Below are positions 16,225-26,047 of a stretch of DNA of 45,300 nucleotides, one piece after another (within the stretch, counting starts at the first letter, position 1; each line of letters opens with the position of its first letter). Source of the stretch: an uncultured Bacteroidales bacterium (lineage in GTDB: Bacteria > Bacteroidota > Bacteroidia > Bacteroidales > Bacteroidaceae). The notes beneath the pieces were generated by a model that did not search any database, had not been told where the DNA came from, and saw only the letters and a list, made by a program, of their open reading frames with translations. The position numbers and the translations under genes are program-made. Location of the stretch: positions 1 to 45,300 of the forward strand of contig CACZBC010000014.1 of assembly GCA_902779315.1 (NCBI GenBank), written 5' to 3'.

Positions 16225-18699
16225 ATGAAATATATGTTTGAGAACAACAAGAAAACCTTTTCCTTCGTAGCTGAAGTGTCTGGAGAAACCGATAAGCTGA
16301 TGCATGCGAATCATGATGGCGATATGCCCGTCCTCATGCTTCGCGACAACATCTTCTTCCCTGGAACCGTCTCCCCTATCACTGTTGGTCGCAAGCGTAG
16401 CATAAAGACTTTGAACAAGCTGGAGCGAACAACAGATGGTTTGGTAGCACTTCTGACTCAGAAAGTTCCTGATACAGAAACCCCACTCATCGATGAACTC
16501 TATCCTATCGGAGTTGTGGCTAAGCTGGTCCACTCGATGAAGATGCCAGATGGCTCATACAATGCTCTCTTCCAAGCCTTCAATCGCATACAGATACAAG
16601 ACTTGCGATTGGTTGCAGGAGGTTACGAGGGAACAGTTGTGAACATGACCGATGTGATGCCCGACAGCCTTGAAGAAACAGAATACAAGGCTATGCTCTC
16701 TCTCCTCAAGGAACGCACACAAAAGCTTATGGGCATCCTTGATGACTATCCTGACGAGTTAATCCAGTACATCAACAACATGGAGCCAACCACCTTCATG
16801 CTCAATACGATATGCAGTTACTTGCCACTTACCATCGAGCAGAAGTACCAACTCCTCTCCTCCAAGACTGAATTGGACAGATTACAACTGGCCATTCAGT
16901 ACACCAACAACATCATCGAGCTGATGAAGCTCAAGCGCAAAATCGAGAACAAGACTCGAAGCGACCTCGACCAGCAGCAACGCGAATACTTCCTCCGCCA
17001 GCAAGTCCAGAACATACAAAGCGAACTTGGGGACAAGGACGAGTCGAGTGTAAAACAGGAAGATGTCTCGAACCTCAGGAAGAAAGCCGAAGCAAAGCAT
17101 TGGAGCAAAGAAACAGCCGAGATCTTCAACAAAGAACTTGCCAAGCTGAACAGAATCAACATCCAATCGCCTGACTACAATGTACAACTGCAATATCTTC
17201 AGACAGTTGTGGGACTGCCTTGGGATGAATGCACAAAAGACAACACCGACATAAAAAGGGCTGAGAAGAAACTCAATCGCGACCATTATGGTATGGAGAA
17301 AGTCAAGGAACGCATCCTCGAACACCTTGCTGTCTTGAAGATGCGCAAAGACCGCCAAAGCCCTATCATTTGCCTTTACGGCCCTCCAGGAGTAGGTAAA
17401 ACCAGTCTGGGCAAAAGTATTGCCGAATCTCTTGGCCGCAAGTATGTCAGGATGAGTCTGGGTGGCGTTCATGACGAAAGCGAGATTCGCGGACACAGAC
17501 GCACTTATATAGGAGCAATGCCAGGTCGTATCATTCAAGGAATGCAAAGGGCAGGCAGTTCGAATCCTGTCTTCATCCTCGACGAGATAGACAAAGTCAC
17601 AGAAGGTTCTGTTCATGGGAACCCATCTTCTGCCCTGCTCGAAGTGCTCGATCCGGAACAGAATGTGGCCTTCCACGACAACTATGTGGATCTGGATTAT
17701 GACCTCAGCAAAGTCATGTTCATCGCCACAGCTAACGACACAAGCACTATTCCTCGCCCCCTACTCGACCGTATGGAACTCATTGAGGTTGACGGGTATA
17801 TCACAGAAGAAAAGATTGAGATTGCCCGTCGTCATCTTGTCCCAAAGAACCGCGAAAAGAACGGATTGGAGGAACACACGGCTCTCAAAATAAGTAAGCC
17901 TGCTTTGGAGTTCATCATCGAACGCTACACTCGCGAAAGTGGCGTGCGTGGATTGGAAAAACAAATAGACAAACTCTTCCGCCGTGTTGCTCTCAGAGTA
18001 GCAAAAGGAGAAATGAAGAACGAGCACAGCATCTCGAAGGAAGAGGCTGAGGAACTACTCGGAAAGCCTTTTTTCAGTCGTGACACATATCAAGGCAACG
18101 GCTATGCTGGTGTTGTGACGGGTTTGGCTTGGACCAGTGTAGGTGGAGAGATCCTCTTCATCGAAACCAGCCTTAGCAAAGGAAAAGGAAGCAAGATAAC
18201 CCTTACTGGCAATCTTGGCGACATCATGAAAGAGAGCGCTTTGCTCGCCCTCGAATACATTCGTGCTCATGCCGATCGTCTGAACATCGACAGCCGAATC
18301 TTCGAGAACTACAACCTGCACATTCATGTTCCTGAAGGTGCTGTTCCGAAAGATGGACCAAGTGCCGGCATCACAATGGCAACAAGCATCGCCTCTGCCC
18401 TAACCCAGAGGAAAGTTCGTCAGGAACTGGCTATGACAGGCGAGATAACACTTCGCGGCAAAGTGCTTCCTGTAGGTGGAATCCGCGAAAAGATACTTGC
18501 AGCCAAACGAGCTGGCATCAAGGACATCATCCTATGCAAGGACAACAAGAAGGACATTGAAGAGATTCCAGCAGAATATCTGAAAGGCGTGACTTTTCAC
18601 TATGCTGCAGACATACAGGATGTCCTTGACTTTGCTTTGCTCGATGAGAAAGTGAAAAACCCAATTACATTTACCTTTGACGAAGAGAAAGAGAAATGA
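16225..18699 (+). CDS. lon: ATP-dependent Lon protease
   Basis: An 824-residue cytosolic AAA+ serine protease that degrades misfolded and selected regulatory proteins. The N-terminal substrate-binding domain ([17 protein letters not shown], about 36-52) is followed by a coiled-coil region ([20 protein letters not shown]). The AAA+ module has Walker A GPPGVGKT (386-393) and Walker [10 protein letters not shown]. The protease domain carries the Ser-Lys dyad: Ser713 in PKDGPSAG and Lys756 in [11 protein letters not shown], 43 residues apart as in E. coli Lon. Length is typical. A second ATG (16234) is possible. It heads a six-gene run: its stop overlaps the tgt start (ATGA). Confidence 0.97.
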   Translation: MKYMFENNKKTFSFVAEVSGETDKLMHANHDGDMPVLMLRDNIFFPGTVSPITVGRKRSIKTLNKLERTTDGLVALLTQKVPDTETPLIDELYPIGVVAKLVHSMKMPDGSYNALFQAFNRIQIQDLRLVAGGYEGTVVNMTDVMPDSLEETEYKAMLSLLKERTQKLMGILDDYPDELIQYINNMEPTTFMLNTICSYLPLTIEQKYQLLSSKTELDRLQLAIQYTNNIIELMKLKRKIENKTRSDLDQQQREYFLRQQVQNIQSELGDKDESSVKQEDVSNLRKKAEAKHWSKETAEIFNKELAKLNRINIQSPDYNVQLQYLQTVVGLPWDECTKDNTDIKRAEKKLNRDHYGMEKVKERILEHLAVLKMRKDRQSPIICLYGPPGVGKTSLGKSIAESLGRKYVRMSLGGVHDESEIRGHRRTYIGAMPGRIIQGMQRAGSSNPVFILDEIDKVTEGSVHGNPSSALLEVLDPEQNVAFHDNYVDLDYDLSKVMFIATANDTSTIPRPLLDRMELIEVDGYITEEKIEIARRHLVPKNREKNGLEEHTALKISKPALEFIIERYTRESGVRGLEKQIDKLFRRVALRVAKGEMKNEHSISKEEAEELLGKPFFSRDTYQGNGYAGVVTGLAWTSVGGEILFIETSLSKGKGSKITLTGNLGDIMKESALLALEYIRAHADRLNIDSRIFENYNLHIHVPEGAVPKDGPSAGITMATSIASALTQRKVRQELAMTGEITLRGKVLPVGGIREKILAAKRAGIKDIILCKDNKKDIEEIPAEYLKGVTFHYAADIQDVLDFALLDEKVKNPITFTFDEEKEK

Positions 18700-19826
18700 C
18701 GTTTGAGATAAAGCAGACAGATAAACTTTCCAATGCCAGAGCAGGTATCATCACAACCGATCACGGACAAATAGAAACACCCATCTTCATGCCTGTCGGT
18801 ACTGTTGGCAGCGTGAAAGGTGTTACTGATCGTGACCTCCACAACGAAGTCAAGGCACAGATAATACTTGGCAACACCTATCATCTCTACCTTCGTCCAG
18901 GCACAGAAATACTGGAAAAGGCTGGCGGACTGCATCGCTTCAACGGTTGGGACAGACCAATTCTGACCGATAGCGGCGGCTTTCAAGTCTTTTCTCTTGC
19001 TGGTATTCGCAAATTGACGGAAGAGGGTTGCACCTTCCAAAGCCACATTGACGGCAGCAGACACACTTTCACACCCGAAAAGGTGATGGATATTGAGCGC
19101 AGCATTGGTGCCGATATCATCATGGCGCTCGACGAGTGTCCTCCTGGAACCAGCGACTATAACTATGCCAAGAAGAGTCTCGGATTGACCCATCGTTGGC
19201 TGGACCGTTGCATCAAACGCCTCGAAGAAACAGAGCCGCTCTATGGATACAGTCAGAGCCTCTTCCCTATCGTTCAAGGCTGCACTTACAAAGACCTCAG
19301 AGAACAAAGTGCTGAATTTGTGGCTTCGAAAGGTGCTGACGGCAATGCAATAGGTGGTCTTGCAGTGGGAGAACCAACGGAAATCATGTACGAAATGATT
19401 GAGGTTGTCAATGCCATCCTTCCAAAAGACAAGCCACGCTACTTGATGGGTGTCGGCACTCCAGCCAATCTGCTCGAGGCAATAGAGCGAGGAGTTGATA
19501 TGTTCGACTGCGTAATGCCAACAAGAAACGGCAGAAACGCTATGCTCTTCACCAGTCAGGGCATCATGAACATGCGTAACAAGAAATGGGAAGACGACTT
19601 CTCGCCTATCGACCCAGCAGGAACGGCTTGGGTGGACACGTTCTATAGCAGAGCATACCTGCATCATCTCTTCAAGGCACAGGAGTTGCTTGCCCTGCAA
19701 ATAGGCAGCATCCACAACCTTGCCTTCTATCTTTGGCTTGTTGGAGAAGCCCGCAAGCATATCATTTCAGGAGATTTCTCAACATGGAAAGTCGGAATGT
19801 TGAAACAAGTAACGCAGAGAATATAA
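18696..19826 (+). CDS. tgt: tRNA-guanine transglycosylase (queuine/preQ1 insertion)
   Basis: A 376-residue cytosolic enzyme that exchanges G34 of GUN-anticodon tRNAs for preQ1 in queuosine synthesis. Family motifs are present: GNTYHLYLRPG, LTDSGGFQVFSL, the tRNA-binding FTPEKVMDIERSIGADI, and the catalytic segment GVDMFDCVMPTRNGRNAM. Oddly, the usual zinc site (CxCxxC ... H) is not intact: between DP (306-307) and YSRAYLHH the three cysteine positions are Gly309, Ala311 and Asp314, while the histidine of SIHNL (His340) is kept. This may be a lineage trait. The gene overlaps lon by 4 nt, and the next start codon (GTG) directly follows its stop, so it is embedded in the lon operon. Confidence 0.93.
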   Translation: MTFEIKQTDKLSNARAGIITTDHGQIETPIFMPVGTVGSVKGVTDRDLHNEVKAQIILGNTYHLYLRPGTEILEKAGGLHRFNGWDRPILTDSGGFQVFSLAGIRKLTEEGCTFQSHIDGSRHTFTPEKVMDIERSIGADIIMALDECPPGTSDYNYAKKSLGLTHRWLDRCIKRLEETEPLYGYSQSLFPIVQGCTYKDLREQSAEFVASKGADGNAIGGLAVGEPTEIMYEMIEVVNAILPKDKPRYLMGVGTPANLLEAIERGVDMFDCVMPTRNGRNAMLFTSQGIMNMRNKKWEDDFSPIDPAGTAWVDTFYSRAYLHHLFKAQELLALQIGSIHNLAFYLWLVGEARKHIISGDFSTWKVGMLKQVTQRI

Positions 19827-20915
19827 GTGAAGAGGATTGACCGCTACATAATCGCTAAGTTCCTTGGAACCTACTTCTTTTCCATCGTGCTGATCATAAG
19901 CATCGGTGTGGTATTCGATTACAATGAGAACATCGACCGCTTCACTGAGTCACAAGCACCTTGGAAGGCGATTATAATGCAGTACTACCTCAACTTCATC
20001 CCCTACTACGCCAATCTTTTTAGCGCTCTTTTCGTCTTCATCAGCGTCATTTTCTTCACCACAAAGTTAGCTGACCGCAGCGAAATCATTGCGATGATAA
20101 GTGCTGGAATCAGCCGAAGACGCCTTTTGATGCCCTATATGATTAGTGCTGCCATCATTGCAGGTATGACATTCTATCTTGGTGCAGAAGTCATTCCTCG
20201 AAGCAGTGTGAAGCGTCTTGCCTTCGAGAACACCTATAAGAAACGCGTCAAGAACCCGACATATGCCGAGAAAGTTCAGTTACAGGTCGATACTGGTGTG
20301 ATTGCCTATATGGAGCACTTTGATGGCATGAGTAAAACAGGTATGCATTTTTCGCTCGACAAGTTTGAAAACAAGAAACTGGTATCGCATCTTTCGGCTA
20401 ATACGGCAATTTATGACACTTTGAGTGACGTCCGTTATCAATGGCATTTGAGGGATGTGACTATTCGCGAACTACGAGGAATGAGGGAGAAGATCACGAA
20501 TTACAATCAGATTGATTCCATCATCCGAATGGAACCTCGAGATTTCCTCTTCATTCGCAACCAACAAGAGACGATGACAAATGCCGAACTTAAGGACTAC
20601 ATAGAGAAGCAACGCAACAGAGGAAGCGGCAACCTCAGCATCTTCGAAGTAGAGTACTACAAACGTTTCGCTTCGCCTTTTGCCGCTTTCATTCTTTCCA
20701 CAATCGGCATGTCACTTTCGTCGAGAAAACGTAAAGGCGGCATGGGTTTCTCGCTCGGTATAGGTATCGCCTTGAGTGCTACTTATATCCTACTGCAAGG
20801 CATATCGGCAACCTTCTCCACTAATGCAGGCATGCATCCTGCTCTAGCGGCTTGGATGCCAAACATATTATATTCCCTCATCGCAATCTACCTCTATAGA
20901 AAGGCACCACAATAG
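19827..20915 (+). CDS. LptF/LptG family lipopolysaccharide export permease (YjgP/YjgQ)
   Basis: A 362-residue inner-membrane protein starting with GTG immediately after the tgt stop (the start begins MKRIDRYIIAKFLGTYFFSI, a very typical family N-terminus). Three TM helices in the N-terminal part (about 10-30, 48-75, 98-120), a periplasmic beta-jellyroll (about 125-270) and three C-terminal TM helices (about 280-358) reproduce the LptF/LptG layout. These proteins pair with LptB to move lipopolysaccharide from the inner membrane to the LptC/A bridge. Bacteroidetes often have two such genes; only one is here, so F versus G cannot be settled. Confidence 0.9.
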   Translation: MKRIDRYIIAKFLGTYFFSIVLIISIGVVFDYNENIDRFTESQAPWKAIIMQYYLNFIPYYANLFSALFVFISVIFFTTKLADRSEIIAMISAGISRRRLLMPYMISAAIIAGMTFYLGAEVIPRSSVKRLAFENTYKKRVKNPTYAEKVQLQVDTGVIAYMEHFDGMSKTGMHFSLDKFENKKLVSHLSANTAIYDTLSDVRYQWHLRDVTIRELRGMREKITNYNQIDSIIRMEPRDFLFIRNQQETMTNAELKDYIEKQRNRGSGNLSIFEVEYYKRFASPFAAFILSTIGMSLSSRKRKGGMGFSLGIGIALSATYILLQGISATFSTNAGMHPALAAWMPNILYSLIAIYLYRKAPQ

Positions 20916-20918
20916 TAT

Positions 20919-22151
20919 ATGGATTTCTACGACTTAGACCTCAATGATTATGTCCTCGACGCGCTCGACGACATGAACTTCACCGACACGACCCCTATTC
21001 AAGAGCACGCTATCCCTCCCATCTTGGAAGGTCGCGATGTGATGGGTGTCGCCCAAACTGGTACAGGCAAGACTGCTGCCTATCTTCTTCCGGTCTTGAG
21101 CAAGTTGGCTGATGGAGGATATCCGAAGGATGCCATCAATTGCGTCATCATGTCCCCTACTCGTGAGCTTGCACAGCAGATTGACAGCGCGATGCAGGGG
21201 TTTGCCTACTATCTTGAAGATATCAGTAGTGTAGCGGTTTATGGAGGAAACGATGGCGTTCGATATGAGCAAGAGAAGCGAGCCATGCAGAGTGGAGCAG
21301 ATGTGGTGATTGCCACTCCTGGCCGTCTCATCAGCCATTTGAGTTTGGGCAATATCGACCTGAGTCGAGTTTCGTTCTTTATCCTTGACGAAGCAGACAG
21401 AATGCTCGATATGGGTTTCTGCGATGACATCCTTCTCATAGCTAAAGCTTTGCCGAAAGAGCACCAGACAATCATGTTCAGTGCAACGATGCCTGGAGAC
21501 ATATTGAGCTTGGCACACAGCATCTTACGCAATCCTGTTGAAGTAAAACTTGCAGTAAGTAAGCCTGCAGACAACATCAAACAGAGTGCTTACCTTTGCT
21601 ATGAACCGCAGAAACTCATGGTGGTCAAACATTTGTTCGAGCAAGAGCCACCTCATCGAGTCATCATCTTCGTAGGTTCCAAAAAGAAAACAAAGGAATT
21701 GGCAATAAGCATCATTCGTGCAGGCTACAATGCAAGAGCCATGCACAGCGACTTGAATCAGGCAGAAAGGGATGAGGTGATGTACCTGTTCCGCAGTGGG
21801 AAGATAGACATTCTTGTTGCTACTGATATTGTGGCTCGAGGTATAGATATCGACGACATTGCCCTCGTCATCAACTTTGATGTGCCAAAAGATGAAGAAG
21901 ACTATGTGCATCGAATCGGCAGAACTGCCAGAGCTGGTCGAGGTGGTAGGGCTGTCACTTTCGTCAACGACAAGGACATGCTCTTTTTCAGACAGATAGA
22001 ACGATTCTTAGGCAAAGAAATCTATAAGGAAAAGATGCCTGAAGAGTTTGGTGAGACTCCTGCCTATCACTCAAAACCCAAGCAAAAGAAGAACTTCAAA
22101 CACCATCATAATAAAAGAAAACCGAAGAATGGCACGAAACCTAACAGGTGA
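20919..22151 (+). CDS. DEAD-box RNA helicase (RhlE-like)
   Basis: A 410-residue ATP-dependent RNA helicase, cytosolic, likely involved in ribosome assembly or RNA decay. All core motifs are visible: Q motif TPIQEHAIP (about 25-33), motif I AQTGTGKTAAY (about 46-56), Ia PTRELAQQ, GG, Ib TPGRL, motif II DEAD, motif III SAT, motif IV VIIFVGS, motif V ATDIVARGIDIDDIALVINFD and motif VI HRIGRTARAGR. The C-terminal tail is Lys/His/Asn-rich and basic, as usual for RhlE-type proteins. It begins 3 nt after the lptF/G-like stop, and its 3' end overlaps the next gene by 23 nt. Confidence 0.95.
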   Translation: MDFYDLDLNDYVLDALDDMNFTDTTPIQEHAIPPILEGRDVMGVAQTGTGKTAAYLLPVLSKLADGGYPKDAINCVIMSPTRELAQQIDSAMQGFAYYLEDISSVAVYGGNDGVRYEQEKRAMQSGADVVIATPGRLISHLSLGNIDLSRVSFFILDEADRMLDMGFCDDILLIAKALPKEHQTIMFSATMPGDILSLAHSILRNPVEVKLAVSKPADNIKQSAYLCYEPQKLMVVKHLFEQEPPHRVIIFVGSKKKTKELAISIIRAGYNARAMHSDLNQAERDEVMYLFRSGKIDILVATDIVARGIDIDDIALVINFDVPKDEEDYVHRIGRTARAGRGGRAVTFVNDKDMLFFRQIERFLGKEIYKEKMPEEFGETPAYHSKPKQKKNFKHHHNKRKPKNGTKPNR

Positions 22152-23076
22152 GCAATATGCTGCCAGCAAATATATAAAGCTCGAAGTCACAGAGCCTATG
22201 CCGCTTATGGAATTCCTGATGAAGGAGATGAGTGGCATTAGTCGCAACAAGGTCAAGGATTTGTTGCAAGGTCACGGCATTATGGTCGACAGAAAACTCG
22301 TCACACAATACGACTTCATGCTTTCGCCTGGGCAAACCGTTCTTGTGAGTCGCCACAAACGAAGCACAGAGCTCTTGAACAAATATGTGAAAATCATTTA
22401 CGAAGACAAAGACCTTATCGTCATCGAGAAGTCGGAAGGCATCCTCAGTATGGCTTCTGCTCCAGGTCAGTATTGCGTTAAAACCATTCTCGACGAGTAC
22501 TTTAAGAAGCGTCATTTCAAGTGTACGGCTCATGTTGTCCATCGTCTTGACAGGGACACAAGCGGGTTGATGATTTACGCCAAGAGCCTTGAAATCAGAA
22601 AGATATTCGAGGAAGATTGGCACAATATCGTTTTTGACCGCAGATATGTGGCTGTTCTTTGTGGCGAGATGAAGCAGGAAGGCGGCACAGTTCACTCGTG
22701 GCTCAAGGACAACAAGGCTTACATCACTTATAGCAGCCCTACCGATAATGGCGGAAAAGAAGCGATTACGCATTACCGTCGAATTGCCACGAATGGCCGT
22801 TACACGTTGGCTGAGATGCGACTTGAAACGGGACGCAAGAACCAAATCCGTGTTCACATGAAAGACTTGGGCTATCCTGTTGCTGGAGACGACAAGTATG
22901 GAAATGGCTTTAACCCTCTTCATCGATTGGCTCTTCATGCTTTCCGACTCTATTTCTATCACCCAAGGACAGGAGAGCAGATGAAGTTCGAAACGCCCCA
23001 CCCCACCAGTTTCACAAGACTTTTCACTAATCTCAATACTAATCCTATAAACAAAGAAGAAGATGAAGAAGTTTAA
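22129..23076 (+). CDS. RluA-family rRNA/tRNA pseudouridine synthase
   Basis: A 315-residue enzyme converting uridine to pseudouridine in RNA. An N-terminal S4-like RNA-binding domain (about 20-80, ISRNKVKDLLQGHGIMVDRKLV) precedes the catalytic domain with HRLDRDTSGLMIYAKS (catalytic Asp in HRLDRD) and LETGRKNQIRVHM. I chose ATG 22129 (MARNLTGEQYAAS) because an upstream ATG at 22048 would add 27 basic residues fully inside the helicase gene. The chosen start overlaps the helicase by 23 nt. The target uridine cannot be deduced; RluD- and RluC-type enzymes look alike at this level. Confidence 0.88.
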   Translation: MARNLTGEQYAASKYIKLEVTEPMPLMEFLMKEMSGISRNKVKDLLQGHGIMVDRKLVTQYDFMLSPGQTVLVSRHKRSTELLNKYVKIIYEDKDLIVIEKSEGILSMASAPGQYCVKTILDEYFKKRHFKCTAHVVHRLDRDTSGLMIYAKSLEIRKIFEEDWHNIVFDRRYVAVLCGEMKQEGGTVHSWLKDNKAYITYSSPTDNGGKEAITHYRRIATNGRYTLAEMRLETGRKNQIRVHMKDLGYPVAGDDKYGNGFNPLHRLALHAFRLYFYHPRTGEQMKFETPHPTSFTRLFTNLNTNPINKEEDEEV

Positions 23077-23722
23077 ATCTTTCGCAGCCATTATTGCTGC
23101 AAGTCTGACACTCGCTTCCTGTGGTTTCGGCACAACTGGCACAACAGCTCCCAGAACTGGCACAACTGCCCAAACTGATGCTCTTGGCGCTATCCTTGGA
23201 GGCGCTATCGGACAGAATGGAACAGGCATTCTTGGCACCATTCTCGGCAATATCTTGAATGGAGCCACAACTCAGCAGAGCCTTGTAGGCAGTTGGACAT
23301 ATGCTGGTCCCAAGTTGGTCTTCGAGAGCGAGAACATTCTGTCTCAGATTGGAGGTCAAGTACTTAGCAACAATCTCGAGCAAAAACTTGGCACTTATCT
23401 CGAGAAGATGGGCTTCAAGGCAGGCAAGTCTGTCCTGACTTTCGCTAATGACGGCAAATGCTCGCTCGTTCTTGGTTCGAAGACTATGCCTGGAACTTAC
23501 ACTTACGACCCAAGTTCGAACAAACTGACTTTGACTGGAGTATTCCTTACAGGACAGCTTCCTTGCACAGTTACCGTTCAGAACGGACAATTGCTCATGC
23601 TTTTCGATGCTGACAAACTGTTGAGTATCGCAACTGCAGTTGGTGCAAAAGGCTCGAGTTCACTTGGTTCACTACTTGGCAGCTACTCTGGTTTGAAGCT
23701 TGGTTGGGCTATGACGAGATAA
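23063..23722 (+). CDS. DUF4923 family lipoprotein
   Basis: A 219-residue predicted lipoprotein with signal peptide and lipobox LASC (Cys20). A low-complexity Gly/Thr-rich segment (about 21-75, with ILGGAIGQNGTGILGTILGNIL) resembles a glycine-zipper and may contact membrane. The following beta-rich domain begins with LVGSWTYAGP (about 74-83) and FES.NILSQIGG, typical of DUF4923. Function unknown. It overlaps the pseudouridine synthase gene by 14 nt and ends the lon run, followed by an intrinsic terminator. Confidence 0.82.
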   Translation: MKKFKSFAAIIAASLTLASCGFGTTGTTAPRTGTTAQTDALGAILGGAIGQNGTGILGTILGNILNGATTQQSLVGSWTYAGPKLVFESENILSQIGGQVLSNNLEQKLGTYLEKMGFKAGKSVLTFANDGKCSLVLGSKTMPGTYTYDPSSNKLTLTGVFLTGQLPCTVTVQNGQLLMLFDADKLLSIATAVGAKGSSSLGSLLGSYSGLKLGWAMTR

Positions 23723-23743
23723 GTCCGACTTGACAAAACAGTT

Positions 23744-23790
23744 AAGGCGACAAGCTCTTGTTCAAGGGTTTTGCCGCCTTTCTTTTTATT
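23744..23790 (+). terminator. Intrinsic terminator after the DUF4923 gene
   Basis: AAGGCG (23744-23749) pairs with CGCCTT (23775-23780), with an inner CAAG/CTTG hairpin, followed by the T-rich run TCTTTTTATT. It begins 21 nt after the stop of the last gene of the lon operon. Confidence 0.75.
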
Positions 23791-23810
23791 ATAATAAGGT
23801 ATAAGGGAAA

Positions 23811-23913
23811 ACGTCACACAGTTAAGTTTAAAACGTAACACTATACGTTTGCGATCGTAACACTATACAATTGCGATCGTAACACTATACGTTTGCATTT
23901 TAACTACGTTAAC
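23811..23913. repeat. 22-bp tandem array 3 (three clear and two degenerate units)
   Basis: ACACTA or ACACAG cores start at 23816, 23838, 23860 and 23882, each 22 bp apart. Clear units read CGTAACACTA, then TACGTTTGCG, then AT. The end is the palindromic TTAACTACGTTAA (23900-23912), which also closes array 5. The array lies between the convergent DUF4923 and ABC genes and abuts the stop of the ABC gene (TTA at 23917). Confidence 0.88.
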
Positions 23914-23916
23914 TTT

Positions 23917-25353
23917 TTACGAGCCTAAATGGAGACTGTGAGTGATACAATCAGGCAGTTCCTCCTGATAGTGTGTCACCATCACCAAAGTCTTGTGCTT
24001 TCTGAGGCAGAACTGCTTGATTATCTGACGGACAAGACTGCGATTCCGATCATCGAGGCCATGAAGAGGTTCGTCCAAAATCAGCAGTTCCGGGTCTTTT
24101 ACAAAGGCTCGAGCCAAAAGGCAGAGTCTTTGCTCTCCACTACTCAACTGCAGGAAAGACCTGTCTGCCACACCATCCACACCAAAGACACGCATCCAAT
24201 CGAGGCACGTCTGCTTTTGCTCTGGCTTAGGTCGCACATAAAGTCCGACCGAATCGCTTAACCCACTGGCTACCACGTCGATAGATGGGATGTCTTTAAG
24301 GTAAGCTCTATGCATCTCAGGACTGACATAACCGATGTGTTTCTTGATTTGCCAGATGCTTTCACCCGTTCCTCTCCGATGCCCGAAAAGTTCGATGTTG
24401 CAGGCATATGCTTGTGGATTGTCCGCACAAACCAGGCTTAGCAAAGTGCTTTTACCAGAACCGTTTGGTCCGCTCAAAGCCCATCTCTCGCCTTCATGAA
24501 CAGTCCAATTCAAGGGCTGGAGTATTGTTCTTTCCCCATACCTGATGCTCACATCCTTGAAACGCAGGATTTCCCCACCATTATGAGGATAGAAATCGCT
24601 CTCTTTAAGCTCTCGAACGGGCAAATCCGCAATCCAATCCATAATTTCTTCACTCAGTTCTGGTCGAGGAATGGCAGCATATTGCTTCCTGTATTCCTCG
24701 AGTCTCATCTTAGACAAGAGTCGTAAACCCTCTACAGGAAGGACATGCGTGATGAAGTCAGGAATATCGTCTCGCTTACTCAAGACAAGGATGACGAGCA
24801 TGTTTGCCTCGCGAGTCAGCGTTTCAAGCAGGTTTCGGAAGTCCTTTCTGGTTTGGGCATCAAGGCCTATAAAAGGGTTGTCGAGGATGAGAATGCGAGG
24901 ATTCGTAGCAAGCGCCTTTGCCATCTGGAACTTGCGTAACTCGCCAGAACTCAACGAGATAATGTATTTGTCGGCAAGTTCGTCCAGATGAAACATCTGG
25001 GAGAAAGTGTTGCTTCTCAAGAGCTGACCAACCTTAGGAGTGTCTTCAGCAATATCATGTTGGTTCCAACGTAGCTGATAATAGTAGGTTCCGTCTTGCT
25101 CGCCATACGAATCGCGAAAGGAAATGTACTTCAGATTGTCGCTTACAAGACTGGATTTGCTTGGTGAAAAATCGAATTGGACCTCGTTTAGAAGCAAAGG
25201 ATAATGGCCCGTCAAGACCTCTACAAGACGCGATTTGCCTGCAGCATTATCGCCGACAATCGCGATTTGCTCGCCTTTCTCAATATGAAGATTGATGGGC
25301 TCAGCCATTCTCCAAAGCGGATGACGGGCCACACCATTTGTTATCCTAATCAT
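23917..25353 (-). CDS. Tandem ABC ATPase (ModF/PhrA-like)
   Basis: A 478-residue cytosolic protein with two ABC nucleotide-binding domains and no membrane segment. Domain 1 has Walker A GDNAAGKSR, signature LSSGELRKFQMAKAL and Walker B ILILDNPFIGLD; the Asn after Asp in Walker B replaces the catalytic Glu, so this site may hydrolyse poorly. Domain 2 has GPNGSGKSTLL, LSSGEQRLCLLARAF and the full LLILDEPLHGLD. The arrangement resembles ModF, once described as photorepair protein PhrA, whose function is unclear. Its start overlaps the end of ruvC by 8 nt, so the two are cotranscribed. Confidence 0.85.
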   Translation of the reverse strand: MIRITNGVARHPLWRMAEPINLHIEKGEQIAIVGDNAAGKSRLVEVLTGHYPLLLNEVQFDFSPSKSSLVSDNLKYISFRDSYGEQDGTYYYQLRWNQHDIAEDTPKVGQLLRSNTFSQMFHLDELADKYIISLSSGELRKFQMAKALATNPRILILDNPFIGLDAQTRKDFRNLLETLTREANMLVILVLSKRDDIPDFITHVLPVEGLRLLSKMRLEEYRKQYAAIPRPELSEEIMDWIADLPVRELKESDFYPHNGGEILRFKDVSIRYGERTILQPLNWTVHEGERWALSGPNGSGKSTLLSLVCADNPQAYACNIELFGHRRGTGESIWQIKKHIGYVSPEMHRAYLKDIPSIDVVASGLSDSVGLYVRPKPEQKQTCLDWMRVFGVDGVADRSFLQLSSGEQRLCLLARAFVKDPELLILDEPLHGLDDRNRSLVRQIIKQFCLRKHKTLVMVTHYQEELPDCITHSLHLGS

Positions 25354-25900
25354 TGATTCTATCTTTATTTTTCCTCACAAAGTCGGCCCAACCTCGATAT
25401 TTATGGTCGCTTTCAGGCTTGCCCAACTGAAGGAAATGACAATAAGCAGCCCCCAATGCATCAGTTGCATCGAGGAATTTGCCCATCTCCTCTTTCTCGA
25501 CATGAAGCATCCTTCGCAGCATATCCGCAACCTGCTCTTTGCTGGCATTTCCATTACCAGTTATCGCCATCTTTATCTTTGAAGGAGCGTACTCCGTAAT
25601 CGGCACTTGTCTCTGGATGGCAGCAGCTATGGCAACACCTTGAGCACGCCCCAACTTGAGCATACTCTGGATATTCTTGCCAAAGAAAGGTGCTTCAATA
25701 GCCATACAATCAGGGAGATAGCCCTCGATGATGCTGCAAACGCGTTCGTGAATATGTCCCAGTTTCAGGTAAGGATCAGCAAACTTGCGAAGGTCAATCA
25801 CGCCCAAAGCCAGCATTTCAGCCTTCTTTCCGTCAACTCGTAGCACGCCATAACCCATAATGCTCGTGCCTGGATCTATGCCAAGAATGATTTGCTCCAT
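25346..25900 (-). CDS. ruvC: Crossover junction endodeoxyribonuclease RuvC
   Basis: A 184-residue Holliday-junction resolvase. The RNase H-like fold shows the first catalytic Asp in ILGIDPGTSIMGYGVL (Asp9), the Glu of MAIEAPFFGKN with LKLGRAQGVA, and the C-terminal acidic pair in FLDATDALGAAYCH. Length matches the family. RuvC resolves junctions processed by RuvAB; ruvA/ruvB are not in the window. It is coupled to the ABC ATPase gene downstream and divergent from the DUF1573 gene. Confidence 0.95.
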   Translation of the reverse strand: MEQIILGIDPGTSIMGYGVLRVDGKKAEMLALGVIDLRKFADPYLKLGHIHERVCSIIEGYLPDCMAIEAPFFGKNIQSMLKLGRAQGVAIAAAIQRQVPITEYAPSKIKMAITGNGNASKEQVADMLRRMLHVEKEEMGKFLDATDALGAAYCHFLQLGKPESDHKYRGWADFVRKNKDRIND

Positions 25901-26007
25901 CTCCTATCCTTGCCTTTTTGGTATGCAAAAGTACGAAATAAATGTCAAAAACACGGCATAAAGGTAAAAAAATGCTATCTAAGGAAAGGCTTTTTGGAAA
26001 TAAGTGT

Positions 26008-26015
26008 TAACTTTG
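26008..26015 (+). promoter_or_regulatory. -7 promoter box of the DUF1573-GH31-SusE/F-like operon
   Basis: TAACTTTG, 33 nt before the ATG at 26048. The same octamer precedes the aquaporin gene. No convincing -33 partner at normal spacing. Confidence 0.55.
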
Positions 26016-26047
26016 CAAAGCAAATACGTGAACAAAACAACAGAAAG

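Noticed and set aside
18600-19760. 386-codon frame on - opposite tgt
   Set aside because: Shadow of a well-supported gene; no family motif, no promoter.
22141-23268. 375-codon frame on - opposite the pseudouridine synthase
   Set aside because: Antisense shadow with no recognisable domains.
25892-26047. Upstream extension of the DUF1573 protein
   Set aside because: It overlaps the ruvC start and the promoter box, and would hide the signal peptide that starts at 26048.
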